Assembly (NCBI GenBank): GCA_006503535.1 | Contig: QYRS01000005.1 | Span: 1,860,001-1,924,000, forward strand | Source: Arthrinium phaeospermum | Lineage: Eukaryota > Ascomycota > Sordariomycetes > Amphisphaeriales > Apiosporaceae | DNA length: 64,000 nucleotides | Reading direction: 5' to 3' | Shown here: positions 57,444-64,000 of the stretch, piece by piece | Layout: each line of letters starts with the position of its first letter | How positions within the stretch are numbered: position 1 is the first letter of the stretch | Made by a program: the position numbers and the translations under genes | The notes under the pieces: generated by a model | Seen by the model: the letters and a program-made list of their open reading frames with translations, nothing else | Told to the model about the DNA's origin: nothing | Databases searched by the model: none

Positions 57444-59578
57444 AACGATGGAAACGGGGAAGGATGGCAACTCCTTGTAATATTGGGTGTGGTCTTGGCA
57501 TGGGAGCGACCACGCATTGTACTCTATATACCTAACTCTTTTAGACGCGGCAACTATTATGCGCGCGCTCGCGGCTGATTACTTACCTACTCTTGCGCTG
57601 GCTGGTGGAGAATGCTTCATAGCTAGTTGTCGCCGATAGGCAGTCGAGGTCAGCGAGTCTGTGACTTTGAGATAGATAATCAAAGCACTGCTATCTTAAT
57701 CACTCCCACATGTTTTCGGGCTTGCGCTGCTGTCCTGCGCTTGACTACTTGGGAAGTGGTGAGACTCGGGTACATGTCGCATGTACATACACTGAGTCGG
57801 CAGGGGTCAATGCTCATAGGGGCGCTCGACTCAGTTGTGATTGCGAGGCGAATACGGAGTAGTTGCAGCGATGAACCGGTCTGGAGAACATGGAACTGTT
57901 GGGCTGGGACAGTCTCGCGCTCAAGATTAAATATCACATTTCCTGTTCTCTAAGAGTCTTTTATACCTATATTGTTCCCAATTCTTATATTCAGATCCTC
58001 AAATGTGTATTTATATTTACTTCAATTCTTGCAAGAAGGGAGTATTGGCTTAAGAATAGGACTAGAGAAGCTACATAGAGTCTTGATATCCAATACTGAA
58101 TGCGGAGTGCTGTCGTCCCTTACTATTATCAACTATGGTTGTCGTGGCCCAAGCTAACAGATCAATTGGAATGGTCTGGGCCTTGAGATTTAGGGTAGCA
58201 TCTAGGAATAGAATAAAGTATTCTGACAGTTCATTCCCACACAGCCTCGTGGTCGCGCGCTTCTTTTTAGCGAAGCAGATGAATGATCGTCAGGAGGGAA
58301 GATCATTATAGTGCCAGTGGGTTATCTAATCCCATACAAATTATAATTCCTACGTCGAAACAAGGCCAAACTTGAGCTAGCCTTGGTAGTGCGAGTCGTA
58401 AGCTACTTTTCGCATTGATGTAATGCTCCAGTTTGTTTGCACCCATATGTACTTGACACATACGAGCTCTCTCAATTGCCAATGCGTGCATCACCAATGT
58501 AAGGGAGGAGGAGACTCGACTGGACTTTCGAGTTCGGCATCTCGTCCCGTCTGTATTCCTTCCTATGCTGTGTGGGCTGGTCGGCTGGCAGGCAAGGCAA
58601 TGGCGGCAGCGGCTGGCCGAGAGGGACAAGCAATCGGTGTAAGGGTTGCTCCTGACAACTGCGCCAAAGGGAGGGTGACGACAACCTTAGTGGGCGCCAA
58701 GAAGTCTATCTGATCTGTGACAGGCTGGGCCGCACGCTGCCCAGATAACCCAAGATCCACAGGGATGCCCATTGGCCGGGAGATTTCTCAATGCTTCCCA
58801 ATGGAGACATGGGCGCTGGTCAATTGCGAAGGTCGTTGGTTGGTTATGTCATGTTTGTAGTAGGCAAGTAAGTGCGTGCCCAGCCAGACACAGGCGAGAG
58901 AATAGAGAGGGTCGATCTTGTCCGCGTATGGGACTTATTCTGTTTTCTTCCTCTTTACTTTACTTCACCCTCACCCTTTTCTTTGCGATCGGTTCTGAAA
59001 CTGGGTAAACGGAAAGCAGCAGTACTCGTGACTCGGCCGCAGAAAAGCGCAACGACCGGTCGCGTCGCATCACCTACTCGTCCATCCCCCATTGTGAAAC
59101 AGCAGTCGTCAATAAGTGACGTGCCGCCTGTAGGCCGGAACCTCTTTTATTTGTGGACTGCGACTCAACGACTCGAGACAGCGAGCAAACTGGGCCATTT
59201 GTCGAATAGGCTTGGTCCTAACTATCGGACGAGTTTCCAGGAACCTTTTTTGCCCTGTCATCCCGTCTCAATCTGCGCTCTAATCTCGAATATACTTCCA
59301 CGACTGCCGAGCCGACTTGTGTTGTTTGTTTGTCGTTGTTGTCGAATGGCCTGATTGTCGCGATCACAACAACTTGCGAGCTTCGGTCTGGTAGAATTTT
59401 TAGAAAGCAGTAGAAAGCTTTCTAATACGAGGTATGATACTCAGTACAATATTTGTCACATTCACCGTGACGTATAGGGGTGGAACTAATGTAGCATGCA
59501 TACACATAGAATCGATCATAAAGTGTAATTGGATCATCACACCCGGCTCCCAGTCCCTCTCTGTTCCAGCCACCCGCC
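57444..59578. other. 2.1 kb intergenic region with AT-rich block
   Basis: No gene supported. A strongly AT-rich block at about 57930-58080 with many TA dinucleotides could be a decayed repeat. The last 150 bp before 59579 look like a promoter/leader. Confidence 0.4.
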
Positions 59579-62176
59579 ATGGGAGGTCTCTCCCTGAACC
59601 CGTTGCGCTCGCGCGACGTCAAATCAAAACTACCAGTCTACGAGAACCTCAACTCGAAAGAGCGCGACTCCAACGACTACACAGATGACTCCGAGTACGA
59701 ATCGGGCTACTCCGTCACCTCATCTCCCAGCACCGGCAACTCGCGGGTGACGTCGACCTCCTTACCCTCCTCCCAGACGCCCGTCATGGCGAAACGAAAG
59801 TTTGGGATGCCGCGGCGGCCAGGCAGGTCGCTGGGCTATCGGTTACCTAACAAGGTAGTGCGGTACATGTGCTTCGGCTTGGTGTCGACAATGCTCCTCT
59901 TCATATTCAGCCTCATCCGCGCAAGCCAGAACGACAACCGGAGGTTAACAAGCGGCCTGATCTCGAAGCGACCGCCCCCGCCGCCGGTGTGGGAAAAATA
60001 CCCCTTTTTAACGAGGTACTACGGAGGTGTGAGGAACATGGTGCCTTTCCAAAAGAACGAGCCCGAGTATCCTCGCCCGCAGGACGAGCCACCTATCGAC
60101 AAGTTGGCCTTTGTCAACTTCACCTACTCAGACCCCGAGTCGGCAGGCAAGGAGCCGGACCTGGCTTCCCGGGACCGACCCTCGAGTAAAGAGTTTGCGA
60201 AACACCCTAAAAGCATTTTCAACATGATGCCCGAGGACCTCAACGATTGTTTCTTGGACAAGGAGAAGAAGATGCGCGTACCCGCTATTCGATACATGGA
60301 CGGAAGACCGAATGGATTCCCCGACGCAGTACTTGGCTCCTACGATTTGTTGAACTTCAGCGAGGATATCTGCTACGAACGCTACGGCCGATACTCCCCG
60401 TACGGCATGGGCTACTCGCAACGAACGGGCGGCCTCGGCGTGGGCGAAAATGGCGAGAAGGAAGGCATGGACATCACCTGGGAGAAAACGCCCAAGGTCG
60501 ACTGGCGAAACGTGGACTGGGCCGACGCTCAAAAACGTTGCTACCAAGCCAATGCTCCCAGATACAGCCCTGTGCCTAAGCGGATTTCTCGGCCACACGG
60601 TTTCCATATCATGGAGGGCGTTACCGAGCTCCCAGATATTGCCGCGAAGGTCAACTCGACGCTTGCTACTCGAGATGCTAGCCCTGAGCTGGCTCCGGCA
60701 GAGGGCAAGCCTACCCTGGACAAGCCGGCTGGCGACGCTAAAAACAAGGTGAAGACCGCGGAGAAGATCTCTCGCACGGCCGTTGTCGTGCGCTGCTGGG
60801 ACGAATACAACTGGCGCGAGGAAGACATCATGTACATGCGCTCCCTTATCACAGAAGTGTCCTTGGCTTCCGGTGGCCGTTATGATGTGCATCTTCTGGT
60901 TCAGGTGAAGAACGAGGCGAAGTACCCTGTCTGGGCCGACGCGGAGACTTACGAGAAGAGAATCAAGGAGGCTATTCCTCAGGAGTTCCAGGGTCTCGCT
61001 ACGCTCTGGAGTGAGACGCAAATGCTGTCTCTGTACCAGGGAATCCACGATCTCTTCACTCGCGGTCCCGACTTGCCCGTTCACGGAGTCTATCGCGGTC
61101 TATCGATGGCCCTGCAATACTTTGCCGACCAGCACCCCGAGTACGACTACTACTGGCAATGGGAGATGGACATTAGATACACCGGTCACTACTATGACTT
61201 CTTCACCAAGGTCGAGAACTGGTCCAAGGAGCAGCCGAGGAAGGGCCTGTGGGAGCGCAATGGCCGTTACTACGTCCCCTCGGTCCACGGAACCTGGGAA
61301 GACTTCAAGCAAATGGCACGCGTACAAGCTGAGATGGGAACCTCCGACCCCAACAACATGTGGGAGGGCGTGCTTGGCAACAAGAAGGGCAAGGACAAGC
61401 AGCCAGCTCAACGAAACAGCCTGGTGTGGGGACCCGAGCGTTCAAGCGATCCCGAGGATTGGTTTGAGCACGAAAAGGACCCCGAGCCGCCGACTTCGAT
61501 GGAGAGAGACAAGTACGTCTGGGGTGTTGGCGAGGAGGCCGACTACATCACCTTCAACCCTCTGTTCGACCCCGAAGGCACCACCTGGCTCCTGGCAGAC
61601 GACATCACCGGCTACAAGGAGAAGCCCCCACGACGCGCACAGATCATCACGGCTTCCCGCCTCTCCCGGCGTCTGCTCATGACGATGCACCGCGAGACGG
61701 CCTTCAAAAAGCACTTTGCCTTCCCCGAAATGTGGCCCGGTACCGTGGCGCTGCAGCATGGCTACAAGGGCGTGTTCGTGCCGCACCCGCTCTACGTGGA
61801 CCGTGAGTGGCCCACGGCTGTGCTGGCGAGCACCCTCAACAACGGCAAGAACTCGGCCACGGGTGGTGCACGCACCTCGGTCTTCGGCCAGCGCGAGCAC
61901 AACCTCCGCGGCATCACATGGTTCTACGACTCCGGGTTTGCGCCCAACCTGTACCGGCGCTGGCTCGGCCTCAAGGTCAACAACGACGGCGGCGAGGAGT
62001 TCGAGCTCACCGAGGACAAGAGCAAGAACGGCGCCACCGTCGGCGACATGCGCGGCGGCGAGGGCCGCATGTGCCTGCCGCCTATGCTGCTGCACCCCAT
62101 CAAGGATGTCGAGCTGCCGGTCGAGGCTGTCGTGGTCGAGGGTACCGAGTTCCCCGAATCGGATCCGAATGCTTAA
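59579..62176 (+). CDS. DUF3405 family type II membrane protein (putative glycosyltransferase-like)
   Basis: An uninterrupted 865-residue frame. It has an N-terminal cytosolic tail (Ser/Tyr/Asp-rich, about 1-92) and a single signal-anchor helix at about 93-114 (VVRYMCFGLVSTMLLFIFSL). A long lumenal region carries the DUF3405 hallmark YDYYWQWEMDIRYTGHYYDFF and MWEGVLGNKKG, with SRLSRRLLMTMHRE, FPEMWPGTVALQHGYKG and GITWFYDSGFAP. The family is fungal, Golgi-like in topology, and suspected to be carbohydrate-active; no reaction is proved. Conserved WxMxxD-type acidic residues fit a metal-dependent transferase. No introns in 2.6 kb is unusual for this window. Confidence 0.87.
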   Translation: MGGLSLNPLRSRDVKSKLPVYENLNSKERDSNDYTDDSEYESGYSVTSSPSTGNSRVTSTSLPSSQTPVMAKRKFGMPRRPGRSLGYRLPNKVVRYMCFGLVSTMLLFIFSLIRASQNDNRRLTSGLISKRPPPPPVWEKYPFLTRYYGGVRNMVPFQKNEPEYPRPQDEPPIDKLAFVNFTYSDPESAGKEPDLASRDRPSSKEFAKHPKSIFNMMPEDLNDCFLDKEKKMRVPAIRYMDGRPNGFPDAVLGSYDLLNFSEDICYERYGRYSPYGMGYSQRTGGLGVGENGEKEGMDITWEKTPKVDWRNVDWADAQKRCYQANAPRYSPVPKRISRPHGFHIMEGVTELPDIAAKVNSTLATRDASPELAPAEGKPTLDKPAGDAKNKVKTAEKISRTAVVVRCWDEYNWREEDIMYMRSLITEVSLASGGRYDVHLLVQVKNEAKYPVWADAETYEKRIKEAIPQEFQGLATLWSETQMLSLYQGIHDLFTRGPDLPVHGVYRGLSMALQYFADQHPEYDYYWQWEMDIRYTGHYYDFFTKVENWSKEQPRKGLWERNGRYYVPSVHGTWEDFKQMARVQAEMGTSDPNNMWEGVLGNKKGKDKQPAQRNSLVWGPERSSDPEDWFEHEKDPEPPTSMERDKYVWGVGEEADYITFNPLFDPEGTTWLLADDITGYKEKPPRRAQIITASRLSRRLLMTMHRETAFKKHFAFPEMWPGTVALQHGYKGVFVPHPLYVDREWPTAVLASTLNNGKNSATGGARTSVFGQREHNLRGITWFYDSGFAPNLYRRWLGLKVNNDGGEEFELTEDKSKNGATVGDMRGGEGRMCLPPMLLHPIKDVELPVEAVVVEGTEFPESDPNA

Positions 62177-63372
62177 TCTGTGTTGAGATTCGGCCCATGT
62201 GTGAAAATGCAAATAATTTTGGTGTATATTGTTGGTGCGCTGTGTATAATGGTTGGTTGCGTATGTAAGCGGAGCGATTTGGGTCGCTTTCTTATGAAGA
62301 AGAATATGATGTGATGAATCGGATCTCTTGCCTGCATTTCCTGTTTTTGGGTGAGGAAAAGGGGGCCGTATATATATCAGAGTGAGCGGTTGGTGGCTTT
62401 ATCTCCATCATATTCCTCTTTACTACTGTAAAGGAAGAAGGAAAGGCATCGGGTATGACGGTGTTGAGCATGCATATTTTCTTTTCACATCAGGCAGGCA
62501 GGGCAGGCGCTCGTGCTTGTGCCGGATGATGATAATGGCGTTTTTGGGAATTGGGATGTTTGAATGAAGGGGGTTGATGATGGGAAAGCTAGATTCGATA
62601 GCAAAGAAAGCAAATAAGGAGGTTTGCATACACCTTCCTCGGATGTCGTCCTGCAACTTGAGATGGTTCTTCCTGTGTGTGATGTTTTGAATGTGGTGTT
62701 TCGATGTCCTTAAACTACACTGGTGGAAAAATAGGACTAGGCAAGTGGAAGAGATGAAAAGTAATACTATCAAACCGAGTTGGCCTCTGGTCAAATCCCC
62801 TGGTGGCGAAAATATTGCTTTTGCAATATCACTCTTCGGCAAATAGTTGACAGGCCAGTTAATCCAACCAAACATTACATACAGGAGAATAATCATTGTT
62901 ATGCCAATGACATTAAAGCCACCTTAACTTATACAGTACAGTATAACGTAGCAGAAGCACCGCTGTCACCAATCAGGTGATGCTGAACTCGTCGTCCCCC
63001 TGAACAGATGATAGGGGCGGGCATGCGTGCATCATGTTCTCATTTGTCCAGCACTGAAACAGTCACACGTTCAAGGCAACACAAGTCCAGGAACACGATA
63101 ACGACCCAAATCGATCGGGTAAAAAAAAAAATCTTAAAATTGCCCGTTGAGGGATCAATGACCATATGCATAATGTATATGTACGTTTTATGATTTGCAA
63201 AATGAACGCCCTCAAGGTTGAACTCCTGAACCAACCGACCGGCCGAATTGGCCCCCAAACCAGAAATGCAGCTGATTCCAACTATCAAACAATTTCTTCG
63301 TGTACTGGATCTCAATATATCGTACCCTCTACCTCCTTATCTGCCTAGACGAGATGACAAGGGAGATATAGA
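62177..63372. other. 1.2 kb convergent spacer
   Basis: Between the DUF3405 gene and GCV1. AT-rich; nothing recognised. The short frames are not supported. Confidence 0.4.
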
Positions 63373-64000
63373 TTAAGCAGGCGCGGTACCCTTCCAGTAC
63401 TTGCTCGGCACAAACGGCATCTTGGTGACGACGGCCTTGCGCTTGCGGCCGCGGACGAGGACCTCGAGCTCGGTGCCGGCCTTGTGGGAGCCGTCGCGGA
63501 CGTAGCCCATGGCGATGTTCTTGCCGAGGGTGGGGCTGGGGCAGCCGCTGGTGACGACGCCGATCTTCTGGCCGTCGGGCCCGACAATCTCGGCCCCCTC
63601 GCGGGCGGGCGCGCCCTCGACCACGAGGCCGACGCGGCGCCGCGAGACACCCGCGCCGCCCTTGCTCTTGGGCGTCAGCTGCGGCAGGATCGCCTCGGCG
63701 CCGTGGAAGGGGTTGGCCGCGTTGGGGTCCCGGCGGTCCTTGCCGATGACCCACGACAGGGCGCCCTCGACGGGCGTCGTCGTGTCGTCGAGGTCGTGGC
63801 CGTACAGGCACATGCCGGCCTCGAGGCGCAGGCTGTCGCGGGCGCCCAGCCCCGCGAACTGGAGCTTCTCGGGCCCCGCCGACTCGAGCAGCGCCTCCGT
63901 CACCGCCACCGTGTCCTGCGGCGGGATCGAGATCTCGAAGCCGTCCTCGCCCGTGTAGCCGCCGCGCGAGACCAGGATGGGCTGCGACAGCTCGCCGCCC
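63373..64000 (-). CDS. GCV1: Glycine cleavage system T-protein (aminomethyltransferase), C-terminal part
   Basis: The gene enters from the right edge; the frame is open from 64000 to the stop TAA (63375-63373), giving the last ~208 residues. The T-protein transfers the methylene of the H-protein-bound aminomethyl group to tetrahydrofolate in mitochondrial glycine breakdown. Matches: RGGYTGEDGFEISIP, LGARDSLRLEAGMCLYGHDL (with the conserved Arg and Asp of the folate pocket), TPVEGALSWVIGKDRR, and GVVTSGCPSPTLGKNIAMGYV, then FVPSKYWKG near the end. The N-terminal presequence and start are outside the window. Confidence 0.95.
   Translation of the reverse strand, partial: GGELSQPILVSRGGYTGEDGFEISIPPQDTVAVTEALLESAGPEKLQFAGLGARDSLRLEAGMCLYGHDLDDTTTPVEGALSWVIGKDRRDPNAANPFHGAEAILPQLTPKSKGGAGVSRRRVGLVVEGAPAREGAEIVGPDGQKIGVVTSGCPSPTLGKNIAMGYVRDGSHKAGTELEVLVRGRKRKAVVTKMPFVPSKYWKGTAPA

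Overview
The window is nuclear DNA from a filamentous ascomycete. The genes are interrupted by short introns (mostly 50-120 nt) with GTRNGT donors and YAG acceptors. The GC-rich coding exons are separated by AT-richer spacers. The gene set (CFEM and other GPI-type wall proteins, a Zap1/ZafA-like zinc-finger factor, a DUF3405 protein, a fungal calnexin, MSH5) points to Pezizomycotina. Protein style suggests Sordariomycetes, perhaps Hypocreales, but I cannot fix genus or order from this alone.

Layout, left to right. At 1-1651 (-) lies the 5' part of a cytosolic-type isoleucyl-tRNA synthetase copy with two in-frame stops and a damaged HIGH motif. A GNAT acetyltransferase, a CFEM GPI protein and a small secreted GPI-like protein follow to 5.3 kb. 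Next come meiotic MSH5 (6.3-9.5 kb), ER membrane complex subunit EMC5, a CBM14 (Avr4-like fold class) secreted protein, a Cys-containing GPI-type surface protein, methionine-salvage MDE1, calnexin, and a 6PGDH/DUF1932 dehydrogenase (to 20.7 kb). A P450 and a convergent short-chain dehydrogenase sit at 22.6-25.8 kb. A 3.5 kb gene desert precedes a Zap1/ZafA-like C2H2 factor (29.2-31.1 kb). Then come RPL35, GOS1, ATP10, the branched-chain keto-acid dehydrogenase E2, a gluconokinase, and a 4.2 kb gene-poor stretch with a fresh 210-bp tandem duplication. The right part holds dipeptidyl peptidase III, RPL6 and RPN13 (divergent), a luciferase-domain (DUF5519) membrane protein, a CUS2/TAT-SF1 splicing factor, a DUF3405 type II membrane protein, and the 3' end of the glycine-cleavage T-protein GCV1.

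The genes are mostly housekeeping (ER folding and insertion, translation, proteasome, splicing, mitochondrial metabolism) mixed with a few secreted or cell-surface proteins concentrated in the first 15 kb. I see no operon-like system, no biosynthetic cluster with a core synthase, and no intact transposon. Divergent pairs sharing short promoters are RPL35/GOS1, ATP10/E2 and RPL6/RPN13.

Two observations stand out. (1) The synthetase copy carries four inferred lesions at conserved residues that all fit CpA-to-TpA change, the signature of repeat-induced point mutation (RIP). (2) ATP10, E2 and gluconokinase, within 5 kb, carry four single-base frame breaks, all explained by one missing base and mostly in C or G runs, which looks like consensus error rather than biology. 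I found nothing that I can defend as a wholly new biological system.
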